A DNA stretch of 64,000 nt, from the NCBI GenBank assembly GCA_021442155.1, contig CM038216.1:90693666-90757665 (forward strand), given 5' to 3'. A program made the position numbers and the translations under genes. Shown here piece by piece: positions 48,290 through 60,089 of the stretch. This DNA comes from Cymbidium sinense. Lineage: Eukaryota > Streptophyta > Magnoliopsida > Asparagales > Orchidaceae. Positions within the stretch are counted from its first letter, which is position 1; each line of letters begins with the position of its first letter. The notes beneath the pieces were generated by a model, which was not told where the DNA came from, ran no database searches, and saw nothing but the letters and a program-made list of their open reading frames with translations.

Positions 48290-49941
48290 AATAAAAAACA
48301 TAAACCTAAAAATAAAACTTGGAAATAAATAAAAAAAATAAAAGCAGAATAAAAAAAAAAAACCTAAACCTAAAATAAAAATAAAATAAATCTAAACCTA
48401 CACTGAAATAAACTAAACTAAAATAAATAAAACCTAACACTAAACCTAAAATAAATAAATAAAATAAACTAAAAATAAACCAAAACATAAACTAAAAAAT
48501 AAAACCTAAAAATAAACTTAAAATAAAAACCTAAAACCTAAACCTAAAAAAATAAAATAAAAAGCTAAACCTAAAATTAAAATTAAAAAATAAAACTTAT
48601 ACCTAAAAAATAAAATAAAAATAAAACTAAACTAAAAAAATAAACCTAAACCTAAACCTAAACCTAAAAAATAAACTAAAATAAAAAACCTAAACTAAAA
48701 TTATTAACCATAAAATAAATAAACTAAACTAAAGAAATATAAAAATAAACTTAAATTTAAATAAAAAGTACAATAAACTAAAATAAATAAAAAATAAAGT
48801 AAATAAACCTAAAACTGCTAACTTTTAAAAATAAATAAATAATAAAATAATAAAAATAAACCAACCCTAAACCCTAACTAACCTAAACCCTAAACTCAAA
48901 ATAAACTATAACTTAAACCCAACCCTGCGTAAAACATAAACCATAAACTTAAAAAACTGAGCCACACACACTTAAAACCCTGAGCCCTAAACCTAATCTG
49001 ACTAACCAACCTAAACCCTAAACCCTCAATCCTAACTTAACCCTGGCTTTAAACCATAATCCTGAGCCCTACCAAACCATAAAACCACTAAACCCTATGA
49101 CCCCAAACCATAAAACTTTAAATCCTGGGCTCTAAATCCTACCACCAAAAACCCTACCACTACTACCTAAAAACCAAACCCTATAAACCCTAAATGTCAA
49201 ATCTAAACTAAATCAAACCTAAAAATAAAATAAATAAATAAACCTAAACCTAAATAAAATAAAATAATAAAATAAAATAAGAACTTAAACAATAACCTAA
49301 ACCTAAACCTAAAAATAATATAAAATAAACTTAAAATAAAAATAAAATAAAAATAAAATAAAATAAAATAAAAACTAAACTTAAAATAAAAATAAAATAA
49401 AAAATAAATGAAAACCTAAAATAAAAATAAACCTAAAATAAAACATAAAAAAATAAAATAAAAAAAAAACCAAACCTAAAAAAAACTAAACCTAAACTAA
49501 AAAAATAAAAAAAACTAAACCTAAACCTAAACTAAAATAAATAAAAGCTAAACCTAAACTTAAAATAAACTAATCCTAAACCCTAAACTAAATAAAATAA
49601 AATAAACCTAAACCTAAACTAAAAAATAAAACCTAAAAATAAACCTAAAATAAAAACCTAAAACCTAAATCGAAAAATATAAAATAAAAAAGTTAACCTA
49701 AACATAAAAATAAAAAATAAATCATAAACCTAAAAGAAAAAATAAAAATAAAACTCAACTATAAAACAAACCTAAACCTTAACCTAAACTTAAGAAAACA
49801 AACTAAAATAAAATACCTAAACTAAAATAAATAAACTTAAAATAAATAAACTAAACTAAATAAAAATAAAAATAAAAATAATCATAAATAAAAATAAAAA
49901 ATAAATTAAACTGAAATAAATAAAAAATAAACTAAATAAAC
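48290..49941 (+). repeat. Telomere-derived array K
   Basis: Degenerate CCTAAA/AAATAAA units at 48290-48850, near-canonical but irregular units at 48860-49200 (with ctgagcc and cctgggc words), and degenerate units again to 49941. The frame at 48306-48488 is translated repeat. Confidence 0.87.
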
Positions 49942-49990
49942 AAAGAAGAAATGTTGAATGTGAATTTGTGCTCTATTAAAAAAATCAAAA
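49942..49990 (+). pseudogene. GR-RBP 3'UTR tail only
   Basis: Only about 40 bases of the 3'UTR end (aaagaagaaatgttgaatg, then gaatttgtgctc) and its A-run remain between a degenerate and a canonical telomere tract. It is the shortest remnant of the GR-RBP unit. Confidence 0.72.
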
Positions 49991-51943
49991 ATGCTAAACC
50001 CTAACACTAAACCCTAAACCCTAAACCCTAGACCCTAAACCCTAATCCCTAAAATCTTAAACCTTAAACCCTAAACCCTAACCCCAAACCCCACAATCCC
50101 AAACCCTAAACCCTAAACCCGAAAAACCTAAACATAAACTAAATAAAACCTAAAAATAAAATAAATAAATAAACTTAAACCTAAATAACATAAAAAACAA
50201 AATAAAATAAAAACCTAAACTAAAACCTAAACCTAAACCTAAACCTAAACCTACAAAATAAAATAAATAAAAACCTAAACTAAACTAAAAAATAAAATAA
50301 AACTAAAAATAAATAACTTAAATAAAATAAAAGTAAAGTAAAATAAAAATAAAATAAAAAAATAAAATAAAATAAAATAAAATAAATAAAAAGATGAAAA
50401 AAAAAAACCTAAAATAAATAAAAATAAAACCTAAACCCTAAACTTAAAAAAAAACTTATACCTAAAATAAACAAAATAAAATTTTAAACTAAACTAAGAA
50501 AATTAAATAAAACCTAATCCTAAACCTAAAATCAACTAAACATAAACCCTAAACTTAGTAAAAATGAACTAATAAAAATTAACCTATTTCAAAACTTAAA
50601 AATAAAATCTAAAAATAAATCTAAAATAAAAATTTAAAATCTAAACATAAAAAAATAAAATAAAAACTTAAACTTAAAGGTAAAAATAAAAAGTAAAACT
50701 TAAACATAAATAATAAAATAAAAATAAAACTAAACTAAAAAATCAACATAAACCTAAACCTAAACCTAAAAAATAAACAAAAATAAATAAACCTAAAATA
50801 AAAAAACTAAACTAAATCAAAATAAAATTAAACATAAATTAAAAGAAAATCAAATAAACTGAAATAAATAAAAAATAAACTAAATAAACCTACACCTATA
50901 GGTTTACTTAATCTTAAAAACCTAAACCTAAAATAAATCTAAAAACCAAAAACTAAACCTAAATCCACCACCCACAAATCCTAATTCCTAAAACCCTAAA
51001 CATAACCCTAAACCCTTAACCTTAAACTCCTAAAAAGCTAAACCTAAACTAAATAAAACCTAAAAATAAAAAATATATAAAAACCTAAACCTAAATAAAA
51101 TAAAATCCAAAATTAAAACTTAAACCTAAACATAAAATTAAAATAAAATAAAATTAATAAAATAAAAAAAAGCTAAAGTAATAAACCTAAGAATAAAAAA
51201 CCTAAATAAAATAAAACTAAACATAAAATAAAAATAAATTAACATAAAATATAATAAAATTAAAGCTAATAAAAATAAAAACCTAAAAACAAACCAAAAT
51301 ATAAATAAAAAATAAAACCTAAACCTAACCCTAAAATAAACTAAACCTAAACCTAATCCTAAACTAAATAAAATAAAATAAACTAAAAATAAACCTAAAC
51401 TCAAAAAATAAGTTAAAATAAACCTAAAATAAAAACCTAAAACCTAAACCTAAAAGATAAATAAAATTAAATCTAAACCTAAAATAAAATAAAAACCAAA
51501 ACCTAAAAAATAAAGTAAAAAAATAAAACACAAAATAAACCTAAACCCAAATAAAATTAACTAAAATAAAACCTAAACTAAAATAAATAACTAAATCTAA
51601 ATTAAATAAAAAAAAAAATAATATAAATAAAATAAAAATAAATAAATAAATAAAAATAACCTAAAATTTTAAAAAGAAACCATAAACCCTAAATCTAAAC
51701 CCTAAACCCTAAACCCTAAACCCTAAAAAAAAACTAACTCCCAAACCCTAAACCCTAAAAAGCATAAACAGAATCTTTAAACTAAACCTTAAATAAAGCC
51801 CAAAATCCTAAACCCTAAACCCTAACCCTAAACCCTAAACCCTAAACCCCAAACCCTAACCCTAAACCTAATGTAACAAAATAAACTAAAAAATAAACCT
51901 AAACCCTAAAACCTAAGAAACCTAAACCTAAACCTAAACCCTA
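49991..51943 (+). repeat. Telomere-derived array L
   Basis: Canonical units at 49991-50130, 50960-51040 and 51680-51940, with degenerate A-rich units between. A marker with one mismatch (TACACC-tata-GGTTTA) lies at 50891-50906, before a canonical part. The minus frame 51138-51404 is a repeat translation. Confidence 0.88.
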
Positions 51944-52431
51944 AGAAAGGGCAGAACCTTGATGACAAGAACATCACCGTCAACCAGGCTCAGTCTAGAT
52001 CTAATAGTGGAGGCTAAGGCAGAGGCGTCGCTTATCATAGTGGTGGTGGGGGATCTGGAGGTGCTGGTGGATATGGAGGTGGTGGTTGGAGTAGTGGTGG
52101 TTATGGAGGCCGGAAGAGCCATGGAGGTTACAATCATAGTGATGGCAGAAGGAGAGATCGAGGATATGATGGTGGATCATGCTACTCGAGGGGCCGGGGC
52201 AATTCTGATGGGAATTGGAGAAACTGAAGAACGATTGATCTGATCTGTAGCTTATGGAACTGTGTCTTTACTGAGAGATAGTTCTAGTTATCTAGGGTTT
52301 TTGATTTGCTCTATACGTGCCCATTTTTTATCTATATTATTGCTTGTGTCTTGGAAAACTTAGTGTGTTACTTGGTTGAGGAAATCAAAATGAAGAAATG
52401 GAGATTAAATTTATTCTCTATTAAGAAAAAC
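51944..52431 (+). pseudogene. GR-RBP 3' fragment, copy 6 (best preserved)
   Basis: The encoded end of the RRM is clearest here: GQNLDDKNITVNQAQSRS from about 51950, the last helix and strand of the RRM of GRP7-type proteins. A Gly-rich tail follows (GGGGSGGAGGYGGGG, GGYGGRKSHGGYNH, GYDGGSCYSRGRG, then NSDGNWRN and the stop tga near 52226). A taa stop interrupts it near 52015. The 3'UTR is about 200 bases and ends with an A-run next to CCCTAAA. These proteins bind RNA in nucleus and cytoplasm; this fragment lacks the RNP1/RNP2 strands and any promoter. Frames 51959-52243 and 51934-52137 are shadows in other frames. Confidence 0.87.
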
Positions 52432-54817
52432 CAAAACCCTAAACCCTAAATCATAAACCCTCAAACTACCAAAAAACCATAAAACCCTAAACCAAAAACC
52501 CTAAACCCTCCTAAACCTAAAACACCTAATAAACCAAAGCTCTACCTTAATCCTAACCTAACCTATTGTAAACTAAACCTAAAACCCACTAACCTGGATG
52601 TTAAACCCTATCATAAATGCAAACCTAAAGCTTAAACCAACCTCAAAACTATAAACCTTAAAACTAAGCTACCACCCTACTTAAACCTAACACCATGAAA
52701 CCTAAACTAAACCACAAAAAACTGACTAAACACCACTAAAAACCTACCACTGACCCTCCCTCCCACAAAACCCAAACCCTAAACCCTAAACCACCTAAAA
52801 TAAACATAAAATAAAACCTAAACTAAAAATGGTACAAAAAATAAAATAAATAAATAAACCTAAACCTAAATAAAGTAAAATAAATAAAATAAAATTTAAA
52901 CATAAACTAAAACATAAAAATTAAATAAAATAATATATTAAAATAAACTAAACTAAACTAAAAATATAAAATAAACCAAAGAATAAAAAAGTAAATAAAA
53001 TAAAAACTAAACATGAAATAAAAATAAAATAAACCTAAAATATATCTAAAAGAAAATAAAATAAAAACTAAATAAAAACTTAAACTAGAAAAATAAACCT
53101 AAAAATAAATAAAAAAATTAAACCTAAACCCTGAATTAAAAAAAAATTTAAACCTAAAGTAAAAATAAAATAAACAAAATAAAAAACCTAAAGCTAAACT
53201 AAAATAAATAAATCCTAAACCTAAACCTAAACCTAAACTAAATAAAATAAAATAAACTAAAAATAAACCTAAACATAAAATAAAAAAAAGACCTAAAATA
53301 AACCTAAAACCAAAGCCTAAAAAAAATAAAATAATAAGTTAAACCTAAACCTAAAAATAAAAAAAATAAAACCTAAATCTATAAAATAAATTAAAATAAA
53401 CTCATAAAATGAACATAAACTTAAACCTAAACTAAAATAAAATAAAATAGAAACCTAAACTAAAATAAATAAACCTAAAATAAATTTAAACTAAATATAA
53501 ATAAAACATAAATAAATAAAAATAAACTAAATAAACCTAAACTACTTATTTTTAAAAACACTTAACCTTAGATAACCCTAAACCCTAAAACCACCCAGGC
53601 ATAAACTAAACTAAACCCTAAACCCTAAACCCTAAAACCCCACAACCTAAACAAAACCCAAACCCTAACCACCCTAAACCTTAAACCCAACCACTAAAAC
53701 CAAAAAAAAACCTACTAAATTAAATAAAAAAAAGCATACAAATAAAATAATATAAAATAAAACCTAAACTAAAACCTAAACCTAAAATAAAATAAAATAA
53801 ACTAATAAAAAATAAAAAAATAAATAAAAACCTAAACTAAACTAAATAATTAAATAAACCAAAGAATAAAAAAATAAATAAAATGAAAATTAAATCTAAA
53901 AAAATAAACCTAAAATAATAAAAAATAAAACTAAATAAAAACATAAACCTAAAAAATAAACCTAAAAATAAATAATAATAAAATAAACTACCATAAACTA
54001 AAAAAAAACCCCATACCTGAATAAAAATAAAATAAAAAACTAAACTAAAATAAATAAAACCTTAACCTAAACCTAAAATAAACTAAACCTAAACCTAAAC
54101 CTAAACTAAATAAAATAAAATAAACTAAAACTAAACCTAAATGTAAACTAAAAAATAAAAGTTAAAAATAAACCTTAAAACCTAAATAAAACAAATAAAA
54201 CAATATATAAAAAAAAAAACTAACAAAATAAATAAAATAAAAAACCTAAACTAAACCTAAACCTAAACCTAAAATAAAATAAAATAAAATAATAAAAAAT
54301 AAACCAAAATAAAATAGATAAAACTAAACTAAACTAAAATTAAATAAACTTAAGAATAACAAACATAAAATAAAACTAAACATAAAATAAAAAATGAACT
54401 TAAATTTAAATAAAACTAAAAAACATAAACCTAAAAGAAATTAAAATAAAACATGAACCCTAAACTAAAACAAAAAAACCTAAAATAAAAAATAAATAAA
54501 ATAAATAAAATAAACCTAAACTAAACTAAAATAAACTTAACTAAAATAAATATAATAAACCTAAAGTAAATAAAATAAAATAAACTAAAATAAATTTAAA
54601 CCTAAACTAAAAAATAAAACCTAAAGTCAACCTAAAATAAATACCCTAAACCTAAAAAAAATAAAAACTAAACCTAAAAAACCTAAACCTAAATAAAATA
54701 AAACTCAACTAAAAAATAAACCTAAACCTACAAAAAAACTAAAATATAAAACCTAAACTTAAAGAAAACCTAAACTTAAAATAAACTAAAATAAATAAAA
54801 AATAAACTTAACAAACC

Positions 54818-54833
54818 TAAACTTACGAGTTTA
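54818..54833 (+). repeat. Inverted-repeat marker TAAACT-N4-AGTTTA
   Basis: Perfect arms with spacer tacg. Both arms differ from the TAAACC/GGTTTA form by matched changes, so pairing is kept. Confidence 0.6.
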
Positions 54834-55596
54834 ATTAATTTTAAAAAAACATGATCCTAAATCTAAAACCCCCTAAGCTAATACACATACACTAAAATAA
54901 ATCCTAAACCTAACCCTAAACACTAAACCAAACCATACCAAAACCCTAAAACTAAACCCACCCAAACCCCAAACCAAACCTAAATTATAAAACCTAAACT
55001 AAAACCTAATCCTAATTATAATTAAAAAATAAAATAAAATTAAAACCTAAAATAAACTAAAATAAAAGAAAATAAAATAAACTAAAATAAATAAATAAAC
55101 TAAAATAAAATAAACCTAATAAAACCTAAATGAAATAATTAAACTTAAAATAAAAATGAATGAACTTAAAATAAAATAAAACCAAATAAAAAAAATAAAA
55201 AAAACATAAGAAACTAAAAAAAAACCTAAAATAAAAATAAAATAAAAAAAAAATAAAAACCTAAACTAAAAATAATACTAATAAAATAAACTAAACTAAA
55301 ATAACCTAAATAAAATAAACTAAAATATAAACTAAAAAAAAATAAAACCTAAAAACCTAAAATAAAACCTAAACCTATAAAATAAATAAATAACTAAACC
55401 TAAAATAAAATAAAACCAAAACCTAAAATAAAGTAAAATATAAAACTCAACTAAAAAATAATCCTAAACCTAAACCTTAAAATAAACAAAAAAAACCTAA
55501 ACTAAAATAAAATAAACTTAAATTAAATATAATAAAATAAATAAAAAATCATAAATAAAATAAACTAATATAAATAAAAAATTAAATAAATAAACC

Positions 55597-55612
55597 TAAA
55601 CCTATTGGTTTA
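55597..55612 (+). repeat. Inverted-repeat marker TAAACC-N4-GGTTTA
   Basis: Perfect arms with spacer tatt, followed by cttaatttt, an A-run and canonical repeats leading to GR-RBP copy 7. Confidence 0.6.
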
Positions 55613-55897
55613 CTTAATTTTAAAAAAGAAACCATAAACCTGAAATACTAAACATTAAACCCTAAACCCTAAACCTTAGAAAACCCTAAACCTTAAACCC
55701 TAAACCATAACCCTAAACCCTAAACCCTAAAATCATAAACCCTAAATCTCTAGACCCTAAACCTTAAACCCTAAATCTTAAACCTAAACCCTAAACCCTA
55801 AAAAAACTAACCCCAAATCATAAACCCCAAACCCTAGACCTAAAATGAAAGTAACTAAATAAACTAAAAATAAACCTAAACCTAAACCTAACCCCCA

Positions 55898-56321
55898 GAA
55901 TGGGCAAAATCTTAGTGACCGAACATATAACCATGCTTAGTCATCTATGGAGGCTAAACGCATCTCTTATTACAGGTGGGGGATCTAGAGGTAATGGTGG
56001 ATATGGACGTGGTGGTTAGAGTAGTGGTGGTCTTGGAGGCGAGAGGAGCGACGGAGGTTACAGCCATGGTGGTGGCGACGATCGCGGATATGATAGTGGA
56101 TCCCACTACCTAAGAGGCCAGGATAATTCTGATGGGAACTAGAGACAATGACCGTAGATCTAGCTTATGGCTGTTTTATAGAGATGATTCTAATTCCAAG
56201 ATTTTGATTTCTATTCAGGCTCATTTTTTATCTACGTCGTCACTTGGTGTGCTACTTGGTTGAGGAAATCAAAAAGAAGAAATGTTGAATCCGAATTTGT
56301 TCTCCATTAAAAAAAAAAACC
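55898..56321 (+). pseudogene. GR-RBP 3' fragment, copy 7
   Basis: It begins at the shared point (cagaatgggcaaaatctta). It carries the Gly-rich tail (ggatatggacgtggtgg, gatcgcggatatgatagtgg), the CCAGGATAATTCTGATGGGA end of the coding part with a stop (ggaactag) near 56142, and a shortened 3'UTR with the conserved end and A-run. Small deletions relative to copy 6 break the frame. Confidence 0.82.
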
Positions 56322-58575
56322 AAAAACCTTAACTTGAACCCTAATCCTAAAATCTAGACCTAAACCCTAAAAACAAAAAATGCTAAATCCGAAACCCTAA
56401 CCATAAATTCTAAAACCCTAAACCATATAACTTAAACCCTAAACCATAAACCCTAAACCAAAAAAAAAACCTTAACATTAAACTAAATCTCTAAACTAAA
56501 CTCACCTCTTAATAAACCTTAACCTCTAAATAAAACTCCCTAAACCCACCTAAAAAAAGACCACTGGACCCTCTAAACCCTAAACTCTAAATAACCCTCT
56601 AAATCAAAACTGAGCCACTAAATACTGACTCTACTAAACCCTAAAATGGACTAAAGCCTCTCTTTAAAATAAACCCATAAAACCCTGAGCTAAAAACTAC
56701 ACCACCTCTATTACTGAGCTAAAGACAAAACCCAACCCTAAACCTCTAACCTTAAACTAAACCCTAAACCCTAAACCCACTTAAAAGCCTCCTACATTAA
56801 ACACTAACATTAAACATTAAAATTAAACCACAACCCTACTGAATAAACCCTAAACTCTAAAAGCCTAAACCTTAAACCCACACCCTAAACCCTAAACACT
56901 AAAAACATAAAAACCTAAAAACCTAAACCTAAACTAAATAATACTTATTAATAAAATAAATAAAAAATGTTAATCCTAAATATAATAAATATAAAATAAA
57001 AAAAACTAAAATAAACCTAAACCTAAAATAAAATAAAATAAACAAATAAAAAAAACTAAACTAAAATAAATAATAACCTAAACTAAACTAAAATAAAATA
57101 AATTAAATAAATAAAAAATAAAAAATAAAATGAAATAAAAAATAAACCTAAAATCAAATAAAATAAAATTAGAAAAAAAAATAAACTTAAAATAAACCTA
57201 AAAAAAATAAAACCAAAATAAATAAAAAAACCTAAATAAAACTAAAAAACCTAAAAGTAAAAATAAAATAAATAAAATAAAAAAACCTAAACTTAAAACA
57301 AATAAATTAAACTAAAATAAATAAAACCTAAACCTAAACCTAAAAACCTAAACCTAAAAACAAATATAAAATAAACTAAATATAACCTAAACAAAACTAA
57401 AAATTAAAACCTAAAAATAAAACTAAAATAAACCTTAAAAAAATAAAGTAAGAACCTAAACCTTGAAAATAAAACTAAACCTAAACTTATTAAATAAAAT
57501 AAAAATAAAACTCAATAAACATAAACCTAAAATAACCATAAAAGATAAATAAAATAAATAAAATAAATAAAATAAATTAAATAAAATAAAATAAAATAAA
57601 AAATAAACTTAAACCTACCATTTTAAAAAAAACACTCAACCCTAAGCTCCCTATAAACCCATAAACCTTGCCACATAAAGCCTAAAACCAAACCCTAACT
57701 AAACCCTAAACCTAAACTACCTTCCCTAAACCTAACCCAGGCCAAACCCTAAACTGACCTTAAACCTAAAACCTAAACCTAAACTAAATAAACATATAGA
57801 AAACCTAAACCTAAATAAAATAAACTTAAACTAAACCTAAACTAAAATAAAATAAAAATAATAATAAACTAAAATAAAATAAGTAAAACCTAAACTAAAC
57901 TAAAATAAAATAAATAAAATAAAACCTAAATAAAATAAAACTAAATGTAAAAAAATAATCCTAAAATAATAAAAATAAAACTAAATAAAACTTGAACCTA
58001 AAAAATAAACCTAAAAATAAATAAAAAATAAAATCTAAACCCTAAACTAAAAAAAATACATAAACCTAAAATAAAAATAAAAAAACAAAAGAAAAAAAAA
58101 CCTAAACCTAAACTAAAATAAACTAATCTAAGAAAAAAACATAAACATAAATTGAAAATAAAATAAACCTAAACCTAAACGTAAACTAAATAAAATAAAA
58201 TAAAATAAAATAAACTAAAAGTAAACCTAAACATAAACTAAAAAAAACCTAATCCTAAAATAAAAACCTATACCTAAACCTCAAAATAAAAAATTAAACC
58301 TAAACCTTAATAATAAATAATAAATAAACCTCATCTAAAAATAAATTTAAACTAAACCTAAAGCTAGAAAATAAACTAAAATAAAAAAATCTAAATAAAA
58401 ATAAATAAACCCAAAATAAATCAACTAAACTAAATAAAAATTAAAAATAAACCTAAATAAAAATTAAATATAAAATAAAATAAAATAAAATAAAATAAAT
58501 AAAAATTAAACTAAATAAACCTCAACTTAACGGTTTACTTAATTGTAAAAAAAAATGCTAAACCCAAAAAACCCT

Positions 58576-58651
<76 letters not shown>

Positions 58652-59970
58652 GTATATAACTTAAATAAAATAAAAAAATTAAATTAAATTAAAACCTAAA
58701 CTAAATCCTAAACCTAAACCTAAAAATAAAACAAAATAAACTAATAAAAATAAACTAAAATTAAATAAATAAAAACCTAAACTAAACTAAAAAAAATCAA
58801 ATAAACCTAAGAATAAAAAAAAAAAAATAAAAACTAAACATAAAATAAAAATAAAATAAACTTAAAAAAAATTAAAATAAAACTAAATAAAAAAATTAAA
58901 CCTAAAAAAAACCTAAAATAAAATATAAATAAAACATAATTCCTAAAAAAAAAACTAAACCTAAAATGAAAATAAAATCTAAATCTAAACTATAATAAAC
59001 ATAACTAAAATAAATAAAACCTAAACCTAAACCTAAACCTAAAGTAAAATAAAGAAAATAAACTAAAAATAAACCTAAACCTAAACTAAAAAATAAAACC
59101 TAAAAGTAAACCTAAAATAAATGCCTAAAACTTAAACCTAGGAAAATAAATATGAACTTAAACCTAAAACTTAAAATAAAAATAAAACTTAAACCTAAGA
59201 AAAATATAAATAAAACTCAACTAAAAAGTAAACTTAAACCTACAAAATAAACCAAAATAAAAAACCTAAACTTAAATAAATAAACTAAACTAAATAAAAT
59301 TAGAAAATAAAATAAACTTAAATAAAAAAAATAAACTAAATAAACCTAAACCTACCACTTTAGTTAATTTTTTTTAAAAAAACCATAAACCCTAAATCCT
59401 AAACCCTAAACCTTAAACCAACAACCCACAAACCTATACCCTAAGCATAAAACAAAATCCTATACCCTAAACCCTAAACCCTAAACCTCAAACCCTCAAA
59501 ACTTAAAAACCTAATCCTACACTAAAGAAAACCTAAAAAATAAATAAATAAAAAACCTAAACTTGAATAAAGTAAAAAAATAAAATAAAATAAATATATA
59601 AAATAAAACATAAACATAAACATAAACCTAAATAAAATAAAATAAAATAATAAACATGAGCTAAAATAAAATAAATAATAACTAAATAAAAAATAAAATA
59701 AACCTAAGAATAAAATAAAATAAAACTTAACATTAAATAAAAATAAAATAAACCTAAATAAAATAAAATAAAAAAAACTAAATAAACATATACCTAAAAA
59801 ATAAAAATAAAACATAAACCTAAACTAAAAAAACATAAACCTAAAAAAAACCTAAACATAAACTAAAATAAACTAAACTAAAATAAATAAAACCTAAACC
59901 TAAACCTAAAGTAAACTAAACCTTAACCTAATCCTTAAACTAAATTCAAAACCCCAAACCTTAAACCCAC
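56322..59970 (+). repeat. Telomere-derived array N
   Basis: Near-canonical parts at 56330-56930 (with many ctgagc and ctctaa variants), 57630-57780 and 59375-59515 alternate with degenerate parts. Diverged markers lie near 57615, 58516 and 59352. A (TA)n microsatellite interrupts the array at 58579. The frame 59522-59815 is translated repeat. The array ends in LINE copy C. Confidence 0.87.
58579..58659. repeat. (TA)n microsatellite
   Basis: An uninterrupted TA run of about 66 bases, then tatgtatatgtatata. It follows a marker and a few telomere units. It is perfect, unlike its decayed neighbours, so it is likely young or actively slipping. Confidence 0.95.
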
Positions 59971-60089
59971 TGCTCTCCTTCCTCTTGGCTGCGCTCCCTC
60001 TCTGATGATTTTGTGTTCCCGTGGAATTCTCTCAGATTTGGCGCATTGGTCACCGATCGTGATATATTTTATTGCATGTTTCCTTCCTC

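Larger units (their letters stand above)
52432..55897 (+). repeat. Telomere-derived array M, several sub-blocks
   Basis: Canonical or near-canonical parts at 52432-52800, 53560-53720, 54850-55020 and 55625-55860 alternate with degenerate A-rich parts. Marker hairpins lie at 54818-54833 (TAAACT-N4-AGTTTA, perfect) and 55597-55612 (TAAACC-N4-GGTTTA, perfect), each just before a canonical part. Another degenerate one is near 53535. Sub-block lengths are about 0.8-1.3 kb. Confidence 0.9.

Noticed and set aside
51944..52431. Functional glycine-rich RNA-binding protein gene
   Set aside because: The RRM is truncated, a stop interrupts the tail, and no promoter or start exists.
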